Position numbers and translations under genes: made by a program. From the NCBI RefSeq assembly GCF_033115175.1, contig NC_084835.1, positions 31,949,858 through 32,013,857 of the forward strand: DNA of 64,000 bases. Reading direction: 5' to 3'. Positions 1 to 13,038 of this stretch are shown piece by piece. The first letter of the stretch is position 1. Every line of letters starts with the position of its first letter. The stretch comes from Lepus europaeus (taxonomy: Eukaryota; Chordata; Mammalia; Lagomorpha; Leporidae). Below the pieces are notes generated by a model, which did not search any database, was not told where the DNA came from, and worked only from the letters and a program-made list of their open reading frames with translations.

Positions 1-2126
1 CTCCCCTGCGGACCACCCTATGGTGGGTGATTTCTCTGGTTCAGTGAGCCTGGTGGGAAGGGATTGGTCACCTAAAGGTTTTCAGAGCTCTGAAACACAC
101 CACCCGAAGCCTCCTGGAAACAGTTCTGAAAGACTGTGCCAGGAATCTAGAAGGCGTGGGCTTCCAAGGATGTCAATGCCTTCATGAGGGATGTGGCAAT
201 TGAAACAGCCCTAAAGGCCGAGGGGAGATGATGAGGCGACCAGGATGTGAGCACTTCACGAGCAGGGGGCAGAGAGAGGGAGGACAGCAGGCAGCAGGGC
301 TCTGGCCGTTGGAGGTACAGGCAGAGACGTGGGGATTGGGACTGGGCAGTTGAACTGGGGCACGTGGTGTGTTTCACATATTATCTGGTGGACATCAGAG
401 CAGTTCAGCCTAACCCCTGGTGTGACTCAAGATTTCTTCTGGTGGTAGAAGCACTCCTGGCTGTGAAAGAGCAGCCATTACAGCTGTGGAGGGAGAGGAA
501 ATGAGATGAGGATGCGTCTAGGGTGGAGGCTGCAGGCGCTGTGCCGTAGCTCATGGAAAGGTCTTCACAGATGGGAGCTTTGTTTCCCAACCAGCATTCC
601 CAGCAAATGTTGCACCAAACTGGCTCTCGGGGCTGAAAATCCCCTGATGTGGTGTGGTCCAGTGTGGTAGCTCCTAGCCACAGGTGGCTGTGGAGTGCTT
701 CAGAGGTGGCCAGTGTGAGTGAGTAATTGGATTCTGGGTTTCATTTTCATTTTAGCTCTTGTTTAGACTCAGACTTAGTTGACTCCAGTGCTGGTGCTTC
801 TGCACCTTTGCATAACCAGAGTGGTGAGCAGGTGGCAGAGCAGGAGCCACACTGCTGTCCAGGGGGCTGGGATAATGGGGACACTGCTAGCAGAAATCAG
901 AGTTAGAAGTGGGGAGAGATGTGATGTGTCTGAGGCAGTGTAGGACCTCTGGGCTGTGGAGGTGGTCAGGCAGGCATTTGGACAAGTCTGGGAGGAGGGA
1001 GTGGTGGAAGATACAGGTACGAAAAGAGAGCATCGTGGGAATATCCAGGGGAGAGAGTGAAGAAAACATCATGGAACCTGGGCAGGCACGCTCACAGCTG
1101 TGTCTTGGCTCACTAGCACGGCCACCCCAGCTGCCCAGTGTAGAGAGAGGATAGATTCAGCCAGAGGGGAAGGCAGTAAGATCGGGAAGGCAGAGGTGAG
1201 CGCTCTTGGGCAGGAATCCTGGGGGCTTTGCCACACTTGCCGAGGTTAAACTGGTGGCTTGGGAATTTCAGCAGTTTTCTTCCTGGTAGAGAAGATGAAT
1301 ATGACAAGCAAATAGACCGGACTGTTTTTCAAATTATTCTCTCTCATCAATCCTGGGGTTTTCACCCAAGAGAAACTTGACTTCTTGGTGTCTTTTTTAG
1401 CTGTTGGTTGTTAGTGATGGTTTGGAGGAATCTTGTTACAGGAACCTGGTTTCAGAGATCACTGTGGGAATGTGCAACACTGTGCAACAGCTGGGGTATT
1501 ATGCAAGAACATAGTGTTTTTCTAGTGGAAAACATTGTGGAAAGAATTTTGCTAATGCAAAATTAGAGAAAAGAAATTAGAAGTTGCATTGGTGATGTTA
1601 AAGACACACCAACAGGAATAAGGTAATAAACCAGCTGGCAGCTTGTAAAGTTGTTACCATGTGATTGCTGTTAAACAGTTCTGAAGAAGGACAAAGACTG
1701 TCTCTGGGGACATTGAACTCTATGCCTGTGTAAAGCTGATGCACAGTGGATATCTGCTACGGAAGGCAGCGGGGTAAGACAAAGGTAGCCTGCACTCGGG
1801 AATAAACAGGATTGGGATGAAATTCCACTCATGCCACTTACCCATCTGGTGATCTTGAGGGCTCTTATTGACTAATGTAAACTTCAGTTTTTTTCCATCT
1901 TTAAAAGGGAGGATATGTTGCCAAATGTCATGAGAGATAAAATGGAAGGATACATAGGAACCACCAATAGCAGGCCTAGTGAAGACTGGTTACTGAGCAG
2001 ATAGAGTCCATTGCTGTCATACCTTCTTGGGCTGTGGTGGTGGTCATCATGGTCAATTATTATTACTGCTGCTTCAGTTGGACAGTCATTATTGGAGGTA
2101 CAGGACTTTAGTTTGTCAAATTTGAT
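1..2126. other. Presumed ABHD6 intron 1, no feature recognised
   Basis: No convincing exon, RNA gene or repeat. The frames here are short and lack known motifs. Confidence 0.5.
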
Positions 2127-2415
2127 GTGCTGTGGCACAGTGGGGTAAGCCACTGCCTACAATGCCGGCATCGCATATGGGTGCCAATTCGAGTCCCAGC
2201 TGCTCCACTTCTGATCCAGCTCCCTGCTAATGTGGCTGGGAAAGCAGTGGAACATGGACCCAGTCCTTGGACCCCTGCCACCCATTTTGGAGACCCATAA
2301 GAAACTCTGTTGTGGCCATTTTGGGAATGAACCAGCAGGTGGAAAATCTGCCTCTCCTTCTCTCACTCTCTGTAACTCTGCCTTTCAAATAAATAAATAA
2401 ATCTTTTAAAAAAAA
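2127..2415 (+). mobile_element. C-repeat SINE
   Basis: tRNA-like head, GATCCAGC core, TTTCAAATAAATAAATAAATC tail type. It sits directly before a second copy. Confidence 0.9.
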
Positions 2416-2426
2416 ATTGATGTACT

Positions 2427-2755
2427 GGGAGCCGGTGCTGTGGCGCACTGGGTTAATCCTCCGCCTGCGGCGCTGGCATCCCATATGGGCGCCGGTTCTA
2501 GTCCCGGTTGCTCCTCTTCCAATCCAGCTCTCTGCTGTGGCATGGGAAAGCAGTAGAAGATGGCCCAACTGCTTGGGCTCCTACACCTGCATGGGAGACC
2601 AGGAGGAAACACCTGGCTCCTGACTTCGGATTGGCACAGCTCCAGCTGTTGCAGCCATTTGGGGAGTGAACCAACAGAAGAAAGACCTCTCTCTGTCTCT
2701 CTCTCACTGTCTGTAACTCTACTTGTCAAAAAATAAATAAAATCTTAAAAAAAAA
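2427..2755 (+). mobile_element. C-repeat SINE with target duplication
   Basis: Flanked by ATTGATGTACT (2416-2426) and ATTGATGAACT (2756-2766), an 11-bp duplication with one change. It inserted at the tail of the preceding copy. Confidence 0.92.
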
Positions 2756-3574
2756 ATTGATGAACTATAAGCAGACACCTAGAGAAAGGCAAGATTCTGT
2801 GAAAGTGTTTTACATTCTGTTTATTCTTGGAGTTGGCTTTATATCCTGAAGATCAATGCATTGGAAGCCAGTATCCTAGGTTTTCAAAATCAATGAGAAC
2901 ATTGGAATTGTGAAATGTTGTGTTCTACTTCCAATCCCAGACTAAACTTGATTTCCCTGATGTAATGTTTACCTTTAACCACAGACTGATCCCTTATTCC
3001 ATTGATATTTGCTCTCGTGTTCAGAGAAGGCCCTGGATGCCCAACCTGGGTGTTAACAGGTGGCAGAGGAGACCAGAGTTATGGGGTCTGTGAGGTGTCG
3101 CCCTCATCACCTCACTTCACACCATCATCTGTAACCTTAGGGTACCTCCCTATGTAGCACAGGTTTGAAAATGAATGTTTTTATTTTCATTTTACTTAAT
3201 CAGATGTTAGATATTACCAAGTGCCACATCTTTGTCAGGTACTGTTTTAGGTTCTGGGAATATCTTGCAAGGGAACAAGAGTTACGTGAGGGCAAGGCAA
3301 ATACTAGTCTTGAGTTGCCTGGTGTAATTCCCAGAATGCCCAAGGCACTGGAGTAGGGAGGAACAGAAGTGAGAGCTTTCTGGATTAACAGGTGAGGAAA
3401 CCAAGGTCTTTCAGCCGATGAAACAGCCAGGTAGAAGAGAGCCAGCTGGAGTGGCCCAACCTCAGCCTGGGGCTGTCTAATCCAGGAATCTGCCACCCTC
3501 ACTGTTTCCACCACATGTGGATCACCTACTTCATATTTTTCTCTAAATTGACTCCTCTATACCTAAATTTATTT

Positions 3575-3914
3575 TTATTTTTTATTTATTTATTTTTAAA
3601 GATTTATTTATTTGAAAGTCAGAGTTACACAGAGAGGAGAGGCAGAGAGAGAGAGAGGTCTGCCGTCCGATGGTTCACTCCCCAGATGGCTGAAGCAGTC
3701 GGAGCTGTGCTGATCCAAAGCCAGGAGCCAGGAGCTTCTTCTGGGTCCCCCACGTGGGCACAGGGGCCCAAGGACATGGGCCATCTTCTACTGCTTTCCT
3801 AGGCCATAGCAGAGAGCTGGATCGGAAGAGCGACAGCCAGGACTAGAACCGGCGCCTATATGGATGTCGGCACTTCAGGCCAGGGCGTTAGCCTGCTGTG
3901 CCACAGTGCCGGCC
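3575..3914 (-). mobile_element. C-repeat SINE
   Basis: T-rich tail on the left and GTGCCGGCCCC head on the right. Flanked by CCTAAATTTATTT at 3562-3574 and 3915-3927. Confidence 0.92.
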
Positions 3915-3927
3915 CCTAAATTTATTT

Positions 3928-4263
3928 AATTTAATTTAATTTTTTGACAGGCATAGTGGACAGTGAGAGAGAGAGACACACAGAGAGAAAGGTCTTCCTT
4001 TTCCGTTGGTTCACTCCCCAGTGGCCGCTGCGGCCGGCACACCACGCTGATTCGAAGTCAGGAGCCAGGTGCTTCTCCTGGTCTCCCATGTAGGTGCAGG
4101 GCCAAGGACTTGGGCCATCCTCCATTGCACTCCCGGGCCACAGCAGAGAGCTGGACTGGAAGAGGAGCAACTGGGACAGAATCCGGCGCCCCGACCGGGA
4201 CTAGAACCTGGTGTTCTGGCACCTCAGGCAGAGGATTAGCCTATTGAGCCGCGGCGCCGGCCC
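3928..4263 (-). mobile_element. C-repeat SINE, young type
   Basis: It has the GACAGGC...GCGGCGCCGGCCCC form of the younger subfamily. The same 13-bp flank recurs at 4264-4276, giving three copies around two SINEs. Confidence 0.92.
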
Positions 4264-4276
4264 CCTAAATTTATTT

Positions 4277-5317
4277 TTAAAACTAATTTACATCTCTACT
4301 ATACATTGAAAGTAATCCATAATAAAAAGAAGTGATGTTGTTAACTAGCTGGGTAACTGCAGGGAGCACAGGTATTAGAGAGCTGGTTAACAGCACCATA
4401 CGGAGAATTTCTTTGACCTATACAGGACTGTAAAAGAACCAGAAAGAGATGATTTTTCTGAAGGTCTTGTGTCAATGCCACCTAATGCTGTGTCCTCCCA
4501 GAAGCATTGTGTAGTGTTCTCCTACTTGCTAAAGTCATCCTACAAACTGTCTGTTGAAGAAGCTGCATAGTTCATGAAACTCCACATCACATCCTGTAGT
4601 GGATTGTCTGATTTTCAGTCCCTGGTCGTTCCTGGTTCTTAAGCATCAGTTATTTTGTCCCCAGATTCCCCCTGGGTGTGTGGAGTATTCTATAAATAAA
4701 TACCAGCAGAGCAGGGGAGCTGCCTGTTAAAGCAAAGCTGGGTCAAATCCTTTGTCACGTGAAGGATGTTGCAGAGGTAGAAATAATCGCCCGCTCTTTA
4801 TTGGTGGAGAAAGCCCCACAGTCCTACAGCTCCATCTGACCTTGTGAGGGGAAGTGTGCAGGGTTCCCTCTGGTAAGAAGCCCAAGTCTTGCTAGATAGA
4901 TCGTGCTCTACAAAAGCTCCTCAGTGAAGAATGTCAGGAAGACAGGGCCGGATGAGAGCTTCCTCGATGCCGCCTGTGACACCCACGGCAAGCTCTGAAC
5001 GTGACGGTCACCTTTAGTTCAGGGCTCCCTCCCCAGTGTCAGCGTCTATGATTTATTTAGCTCTGGGCATAACATGATCTGATTCCTCAGCCAAAGGAGC
5101 ACTGTGCCATTAGCTCCCTGCAGTTCAGGGATCAGAGCTCATGGTGGCCCTCAGCAGTTTCGAAGGACTTTGTGTAATACAGAGTAGTCTTCTGGAAATG
5201 ACAGGTCTTGTGTTCATCAACTCATTTGCAATCCACTGTGTTCAGATTTGTGCAGATTCCCTTCACCCTGATGAATTCGCTTTCTCCTTGATGGTGAGGC
5301 CCTTTAACAGGGTATTT
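4277..5317. other. Intronic, nothing recognised
   Basis: Unique-looking sequence with short unremarkable frames. Confidence 0.5.
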
Positions 5318-5382
5318 TTTTTGTTGTTGTTGTTAAGGTTTACTTATGTATTTGAAAGATAGAGTTACAGAGAAAGAGGAAG

Positions 5383-5426
<44 letters not shown>

Positions 5427-5700
5427 TGCTTCCATCTGCTGGTTGTTCACTCTCCAGATGGCCACATGGACCAGGACTTAGCCATGCACAAACCAGGAGC
5501 CAAGAGCCAGGAGCTTCTTCTTCTGGGTCTCCCACGTGGGTGCAGAGGCCCAAGCACTTGGGCCATCTTCTGCTGCTTTTCTAGGCACGTTAGCAGAGAG
5601 CTGGACTGGAAGTGGAGCAGCTGGGACTAGAACCAGCAACTATATGGGATGCCAGTGTTGTAGGCAGTGACTTAACCCACTGTGTCACAATGCCAGCCCC
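5318..5700 (-). mobile_element. C-repeat SINE with expanded (AG)n
   Basis: Standard minus-strand copy. Its CT-rich region reads as about 18 AG units near 5387-5422. GGTATTTT flanks both ends. Confidence 0.9.
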
Positions 5701-6289
5701 AGTATGGTATTTTCATATGTGACTCCTCTGGGGAATTTTGTAATTACTGAAAGAAGAAAAAGGTCAGTTCTCTTAGAGCCTCTAAAACAAACAAAACAGG
5801 ACTGAGCCCATTTTGTAACTTTGCTTTCCATTAATTCATTATCCCTTATTTGCATGCTGTGCTGTACTGGGCACTGAGAAAGAAAGCCAATGAGTGTCCT
5901 TGCCCTCAAAGGCCTCTGGTTCTAAAAAGAGAAACAAGCCAATGATGTAAGTGGGCTGGGAGAACGGCCTACAGTGACTAAGAAGCTAAGAGGGACATTG
6001 AGTCGGGAACAGACTATGGACTATGCCCCTTGGACAGAGGTGGCTTTCGTCACTGCAGACTCTGGACCCACCCAGTTGCACGTGTGTAACTGCAAAGAAG
6101 CCTGTGATACACCTTTGTACATGTCTGGCTGCCCCTCTAGACTGTGAGGGCCTTGCTTAGCCGAATCTCTGGGAAAAATGGAGAGCTGCCATCTTCATGG
6201 AGAAATTAGGAATCTGTTAGCAAAGACTGCAGAACACCCTCTGGAAGCAAGATTAGATGAAGCAGAGCTCGATGCAAAGGGAGTGTTTT
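5701..6289. other. Intronic, nothing recognised
   Basis: Unique-looking sequence. Confidence 0.45.
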
Positions 6290-6430
6290 GTAATCACGAC
6301 TCTACAGCTCCGTGACCTTGGTCAAGTTCCTTAACCTCTCTCAGCCTCAGTTTCTTAAAGCTATAAAATGCAATAAAGCACCCACCTCACCTGTTTGACA
6401 GGGCTGATGTGCTAGATCAAGTGCAGGCAA
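6290..6430 (-). repeat. MIR relic
   Basis: GTGACCTTGGTCAAGTTCC, CCTCAGTTTCTTAAAG and CACCTCACC match the MIR core in reverse. Confidence 0.65.
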
Positions 6431-6679
6431 ATCACAGCCAAATTCAGTACAGCCTGTTTTTATAGCACAGTGTTACGGGGAACACAGTGATGCCCATTCA
6501 TTACGTGTCCTCTGTGGCTGCTGTCTCACTGCAGGGCCAGCCAGACTAGCTGTGACGTTGACTCTGTGGCCCTCATGCTGACATACCTGTCTTCTAGCCC
6601 TTACAGAAAATGCTTGCCAGCTCTTGTGCTCTGTGGTTGTGAGGTCTTGCTGTGCCCTTATGATATAACATTGAAAAAC

Positions 6680-6950
6680 GTATTGGTTGGATGGGTGCTG
6701 TGGTGTAGCGGGCTAAGCTCCTCCACATCTGATCTGGCTTCCTGCTAATGCTCCTGAGAAGGCCCGAGTATCTGGGTCCCTGCCACCCACATGGGAGACC
6801 CAGATGGAGTTCTCGGCTCCTGGCTTCAGCCTGGCCCAGCCTCACCTGTTGTAGGCATTTGAGGAATGAACTGGCGAGTGGGAGATACCTTTTCTTCTCG
6901 TTTTTTTCCCCTTGTCTCTGTGACTGCTTTCAAATAAATCTATAAATTAA
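6680..6950 (+). mobile_element. C-repeat SINE, old, shortened
   Basis: Degenerate head GGGTGCTGTGGTGTAGCGG and tail TTTCAAATAAATC; part of the middle is missing. Confidence 0.8.
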
Positions 6951-7052
6951 CAGGATTGCATCACTGAAACAATGTTACCTAATACACAGTCCTTAATTAG
7001 ATTACTTTTATTGTCCCAACAGTGTTTCTTATAGTTTTGATTGTTGCTATTT

Positions 7053-7091
7053 TAAGATTTTATTTTATTTATCTGAAAGGCAGAGTTACAG

Positions 7092-7131
<40 letters not shown>

Positions 7132-7391
7132 TCCATCCACTAGTTCACTCCCCAAATGGTTGCAATGACCAGAGCTGTGCCAATCCAAAGCTAGAAGCCA
7201 GGAGCTTTTCTCCCAGGTTTCCCATGTGGGTGCAAGGGCCCAAGGACTTGGGCCATCCTCCACTGCTTTCCCAGGCACATTAGCAGAGAGCTGGATCGGA
7301 AGTGAAGCAAGTGGGACTCTAATTGGTACCCATATGGGATACCAGCATTGCAGGCCAGGGCTTTAACCCAACTTGCCACAGTGCTGGCCCC
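7053..7391 (-). mobile_element. C-repeat SINE with (AG)n
   Basis: Minus-strand copy with about 15 AG units at 7098-7128 and the head GCCACAGTGCTGGCCCC at the right. Confidence 0.9.
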
Positions 7392-7482
7392 TGTTGTTTT
7401 TGATCTAGGACTTGTTCAAGGATTCCTTGTTACATTTAGTTGTCCTGTCTACCTTTTCTTTCTTCCTTTCTTTCCTTCCTTC

Positions 7483-8194
7483 CTTTTTTTTTTTTTTTTT
7501 TAGATTTATTTATTTATTTATCTGAAAGGCAGAGAGGGAGAAAGAAGGAGATCTTCTCTCTACCATTTCACTCCCCAAATGACTGCAACAGTCAGGGCTG
7601 GGCCAGGCCAAAGCCAGGAACTCCATCACGGTTTCTCACATGGTTCGCAGGGGCCTAAGTACTTGGGCCATCATCTGTTGCCTTCCCAGGCACATTAGCA
7701 GGAAATTGAATCAGAAGCAGAGAATCCGGGTGCTGGCACTATGGTGTAGAAGGTAAAAGCCACCGCCTACAGGACCAGCATCCCATATGAGTGCCAGTTC
7801 GAGTCCTGACTGCGCCCCTTCCGATCCAGCTCTCTGCAATGGCCTGGGAAAGCCAAGAAGATGGCCCAAGTCTTTGGGCCCCTGCACCTGCATGGGAGAC
7901 CTGGAAGAGGTTCAAGGCTCCTGGCTCCTGGCTTTGGAGCCAGGAAGAGGCTCAAGACTCCAGCTCTGGCTGTTGCAGCCATTTTGGGGAGTGAACCAGC
8001 AGATGGAAGCCTTCCCTTTCTCTCTCTCTCTACCTCTGCCTCTTTGTAGCTCTGCCTTTCAAATAAATAAATAAATCTTAAAAAAAAAAAAAAAAAAAAA
8101 AGGCAGAGAATCCGAGACTCAGATCGGCACTCCAGTATGTAATGATGGCTTTACAAGTAGCAGCTAAATCCACTATGCCTCAACACTGACCCTT
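7483..8194 (-). mobile_element. C-repeat SINE split by a younger SINE
   Basis: The host copy occupies 7483-7728 and 8103-8194. The break carries the duplicated GCAGAGAATCCG (7717-7728 and 8103-8114). Confidence 0.9.
7729..8102 (+). mobile_element. C-repeat SINE nested in another, opposite orientation
   Basis: Complete plus-strand copy with a 22-base A tail and a perfect 12-bp target duplication inside the host SINE. Confidence 0.93.
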
Positions 8195-8353
8195 ACTAGT
8201 TTTTGTTTGTTTGTTTGTTTTTAAGTACATGCCTGCTGTTGTTTCCTCCTGGTCTTTTTCTTTCTGGGTTCTTCACTTTTCTTCTGATCTTTGTTTCTTC
8301 ACCGTGTCTCCTGAGACAGGGTTTCAGTGACATCTCTGTCTATGCTCCTGCAG

Positions 8354-8497
8354 GTATCAGCCCACCTTAAAGAGCAGGATGGATCTGGACGTGGTTAACA
8401 TGTTTGTGATCGCGGGGGGAACTCTGGCCATCCCAATCCTGGCATTTGTAGCCTCATTTCTCCTGTGGCCCTCGGCTCTGATCAGAATCTACTATTG
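8354..8497 (+). CDS. ABHD6: ABHD6 first coding exon (start codon at 8379)
   Basis: The exon most likely begins after the CAG at 8351-8353 and carries about 25 nt of 5' UTR. ATG 8379-8381 has A at -3 and G at +4, a strong start context. It encodes residues 1-39, including the membrane anchor, and ends with two bases of the Trp40 codon before a GTGAGT donor at 8498. The acceptor directly upstream of the start means at least one noncoding exon lies outside the window. The alternative acceptor CAG at 8358-8360 would not change the protein. Confidence 0.95.
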
Positions 8498-11400
8498 GTG
8501 AGTTAATTTTACTGCTGACTTTATTGTCGTATTCTCTGCTTGTCCTTTTCCTTGTTGTTATCTGGATGATTTCAGACATGCAGCAAAGTGGATTTTGGGG
8601 AATGTTCTCGAAGTATGAATGGTGGCTTCTCACGGGCAGGCTCTTTCTGGTTCCTGATAGCACCTTTGCCCTTGAGGCCACCTACGTTCCTAAGGTCCCC
8701 TTCTGTCCTCAGGCAACTCTTTTGGCATTTTCTTAGTCACTGGATTCTGACCCAGTGAAGTTAGGAAGGGTATGGTCATGGAAAGGGAATGACAAAGACC
8801 AGGACCAAGCTTTCAGAGTTGTTCTAGAATTACCGCCTTACAGTTAGTAAAGTGACAGCAAAGTTCCAAAATATCTGTCGTTCTTGTCCCATCTTTGGTT
8901 CTTTCCCTATCTGCACCCTATCTATACTTTCATGTTTCTTTGGAGTGAGTCTCTTAAAAAAAAAAAAAAAAACAAACCTCAAAACAATTTATTTTAAAAG
9001 TGATGTAAAGGGGCACTTTTAGCCTAGTGGTTAAGATGCTGGTTAGGACACCCGTGTCCTACATCACAGAATCTGGGTTCTACTTCTGACTCCTCCCTCC
9101 GGCTTCATTAATGCACACAGCCTGGGAGGCAGCAGTGGTGACTCAAGTAGCTGGAAGACTGCCATCCATGAGGGAGTCTTAGATTGTGTTCCTGGCTCCT
9201 TGGTTTGGCCTGGCCCAGTCCCAGCCATTGCAGGTATTTGGGGAGTGACTCCTTAGCTTAGAGTTCTCTCTGTGTCTCTGTTTCTTTGTCTTCCTCTTAA
9301 ATAAATACATGTTAAGCAGTTGCTTTTAAATGTCACAACTTTAAGCAGAAACCCTGCCACACTTGCCTTAAGTAGTAAATATAAAGAAGCAAAAATAAAC
9401 ACAGTGGCATTAAGCAGTCTTATTTGATTCCAGCCCAGATACTGTTGCCTACTAAGAGCTCAGTGTCTCCTTTCTCTGTTACAAAGCATAAGCCTGCGGT
9501 AAAAGCTGGGACATCCCTGAACACAGCCCTTTCTCCTTGATGGGGTTCGAAGGGTAATAGCTGAACAGAAAGCAACTTCCTCATGAAGTTCCTCATTGCC
9601 TCCTGATGATGCTGTCCCTTCACCAAATAGGATCACCCAGGCCGCCCCATGCCAGGCCCCGGTGGTGAGGGGGCTGCTGACACAGACCCCCGGCCTCTCT
9701 GCCATGGGCCAGCCCTCTGAGACTCCACTGGGATTTTGGGAAGTCAGAACTAACTCCTGATCACAGAGAAGGAGCAGGGAGGTTGTGGGGCCCTTTCTGT
9801 GCCCTCCTTCCTGGTTCCCTTTTGTTTCACTGGATTGTGGAATTTTCCATCTGCCAGCCACATTCTGAGCCTTGAACAGAAGCTAATTGAACAGAAGGGA
9901 GTTTGTCACCTTTTTTCATCTTTTTGCTCTTTTGCTCCCTGGGCTGTGAGTTGCCCAGGACCCACCTCTGCACTGCTAAAGCCAGGACACTGGCTGTTTC
10001 AATCCATTGCCCTAGCAGTGCCAGTAGCTGGAGTGCTGTGCCCTGCTGGCCCCTGACACGGAGAAGCCAGACTTGTCTGTCCCTAGGCCGTGGCTGTGCC
10101 GAGGCATTGTGGAGCTCTACATCCAAACCTGATTTTTACAAAACAGATGAAAGTCAAGCAGAGAATGCAGTTCACTGTAACCATGGCTATGGCTGCCTGC
10201 AGAGGTGTGCGATTATACAAAGGCTGATTCCACCCCATGGCGCACAGCCCCCCACAGCCACATTTCCTGGGCCGTCCAGAACACTCTCAGTCAGGATGTG
10301 AGAATGATTTTGATATTTGATTTCCAAAGAGAAAAATAACCTTGTAGCAAATAGTTCACTTTTTATTTAAAAAAAAAAAATAGAGTTTAGATTACATAAC
10401 AAAATTCACCATGTAAAGGTGTATGGTTCAGTGATTTTTTAAACCTATTCATTGTTGTGCAACCACTACTATTATAGAAATCTGGAACTTTTCTGTTTCT
10501 TCAAAGGAACCTCCACCCTTATAGAAGTCACTCTTAGGGGCCGGTGTTGTGGCGTAGTGGGTGAAGCCGCTCCTTGCAGTGCTGGCATTCCATGTGGGCA
10601 CCAGTTCAAATCCTGGTTGCTCCACTTCCATTCCAGTTCTCTGCTATGGCCTGGGAGGGCAGTGGAGGATGGCCCAAGTCCTTGGGCCCCTGCACCCGCG
10701 TAGGAGACCTAGGGGAGGCTTCTGACTCCTGGCTTCAGGTCTACTCAGCTATGGCCATTGTGGCCATCTGGGGAGTGGACCAATGAATGGAAGACCTCTC
10801 CCTCTCTCTCTCTCTGCTTCTGCCTCTCTGTAACTCTGCCTGTCAAATAAATAAATAAATCTTAAAAAAAAAAAAAAAAGTCACTCCTAGTCCCCTCTGC
10901 CCCATCCTCTGGCATCCTTGGGTTTACTTTTGGTCTCTTTGGATTTGCCTGTTATGAACATTTCATAGGATGGAGATCAGATCCTCCATGACCTTTGTGT
11001 CCAGATTCTTTCCCTTGGGTTTCTCTGTATTGTAGCAGGTGTCGGCCCCTCACTGTTTGTGGAAGGCTGAATAATATTCCACTGTTGGTACTGCGGCTTA
11101 AATATGGGGTTTTTCCCCTCCAAAATGCATGTTTAGATTTGAGTCCCAGTGTGACAGTGTTTGGGGGACCTTTAGGCTGTGATTCAATCACTGAGAGGGA
11201 TTAATGCAGTTTGGTGCAAAGCGAGGCAGCCCCTTGTGTTCTTTTTTTCTGCTTTGCCCACTTGTCTGTTGCTTTCCACCACAAGTTGAAGCAACATGAG
11301 GCTCTTGCCAGAGGCCGAACAGATGCTAGTGCCATGCTCCTGGATCTCCCAGCCTCCAGAATCGTGAGCCAAGATAAAACTCGGCTCTCTACAAATGACC

Positions 11401-12988
11401 CAGTCTCAGATATTCTGTTACATCAACAGAAAACCAACTAAGGCCATACAGTCACCCTGCATTCGTCTTCCCATCATTTCCTCCTTTTGACTGTTGTGAA
11501 TAATGCTGCATAGCAGTCATTCACTTGCATCAACAAGCAATGCCAACAGGAACAATAGAGTCCCCCAGAGCGTAGTGTTCTGTTCCTTATAATTGACAGT
11601 ACAGAGGCATATGATCTTAAAGTCTGCCCTTGCCTGCTGCCCTGCTCAGAGCTGTGGTTGGAAGACAAAAATGCTCTTTATCTTGTGAACTCAAGCACAC
11701 AGGCCAGGGAGAAAACCCAGCTGGTACGGAGGATGAAAATCCTAGAAAACCTTTTAGATCATGCCAGGTGGCTTTGTGACATGGGGGGAGGGGGAGTGTG
11801 AGTGTAGTCCTAGAACCCGTGACGCCATTGCTAGGAGCTGTCAAAAGTCCTGTGAGTGGCTTCCCCCGCCCCACTGAAAAGCACAGCCTGTTTTCCTTCA
11901 TCCTGCAAGCAACACGGTGACATTTGTACAGTGATTGTCATACGATAAGCAGCTTTCCCATGAGTCACCGACTGCCCATAACTGTTGCCACTCCTCCAGA
12001 GGCCTACATTTGGCAGACGGGGAGGCAGGGGGAGTCAGGTTGATTTTCAGGATGGCTACACAAACAGAAATAGCAGGCAGTAGCGGCAGATTTGTGCCCA
12101 AATCCCTCCAGCCCCCACCCCCACGGCCCAGCCCTATGAACAGAAGGGTTTGGTGAATCATCCCACTGTGTTCCCCAGAGAACAGGAACAGGTGTTCCCA
12201 GCAGGTCACAGCCAGCGTTCAGAGCAGCTCTCTCAGTCTCAATGTCCCTGGAGCATGGCCAGCCCATTGCCACAGTGAGGTGGGCTGCGGTTGCTGCCAC
12301 AGGAGGCTCCAACCACTTCCCTTTGAGACAAGAGGGAGCCGCTGCTGAGGGTGCTGTGGCCACTGTGGATGATGTCGGGGCCTCCCTGATTTTCATGGTG
12401 CAATGAAAGTATTGAGGGTGTTTAGGATGAAAAAGATTTTCCAAAGTTTCCGTTTTCCCAAAGAAATTCAGTCCTGAAATCAAGATAATAAATCATAGCC
12501 AATAATTCACTAATAGAATTATAAGAAAAAAAAGGGGATAATAACTGGAAGGGAAGAAATAAAACATGTCATTGTTTGCAGATGACATGATATGCATACA
12601 TAGAATGTCCCAAAGCCCCTCCATGATTCTTTTTTTTAAAAAAAAGATTTATTTATGGGTCTGGTGCTGTGGCGTAGCGGGTAGAGCCACTGCCTGCAGT
12701 GCTGGCATCCCTTTGTGGGTGCCGATTCAAGACGCAGCTGCTCCACTTCCAATCCAGCTCTCTACTATGGCCTGGGAAAGCAGTAGAAGATGGTCCAATT
12801 CCTTGGGCCCCTGTTCCTGCAACTCCGGCCATTGTAGCCAATTGGGGAGTGAACCGGGAGATGAAAAACCTCTGTTTCTCTCTGCCTTTCCGTCTCTCTG
12901 TGTAACTCACACTTTCAAATAAATAAATCTTAAAAAGAGAGATTTATTTATTTATTTATTTGAAAGGCAGAGTTGCAGAGAGAGGGGC

Positions 12989-13038
<50 letters not shown>

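Noticed and set aside
5387-5422. AG-repeat blocks (also 7098-7128 and 12990-13036) as independent satellites
   Set aside because: Each lies at the CT-rich position of a C-repeat SINE and is best explained as expansion inside the SINE.
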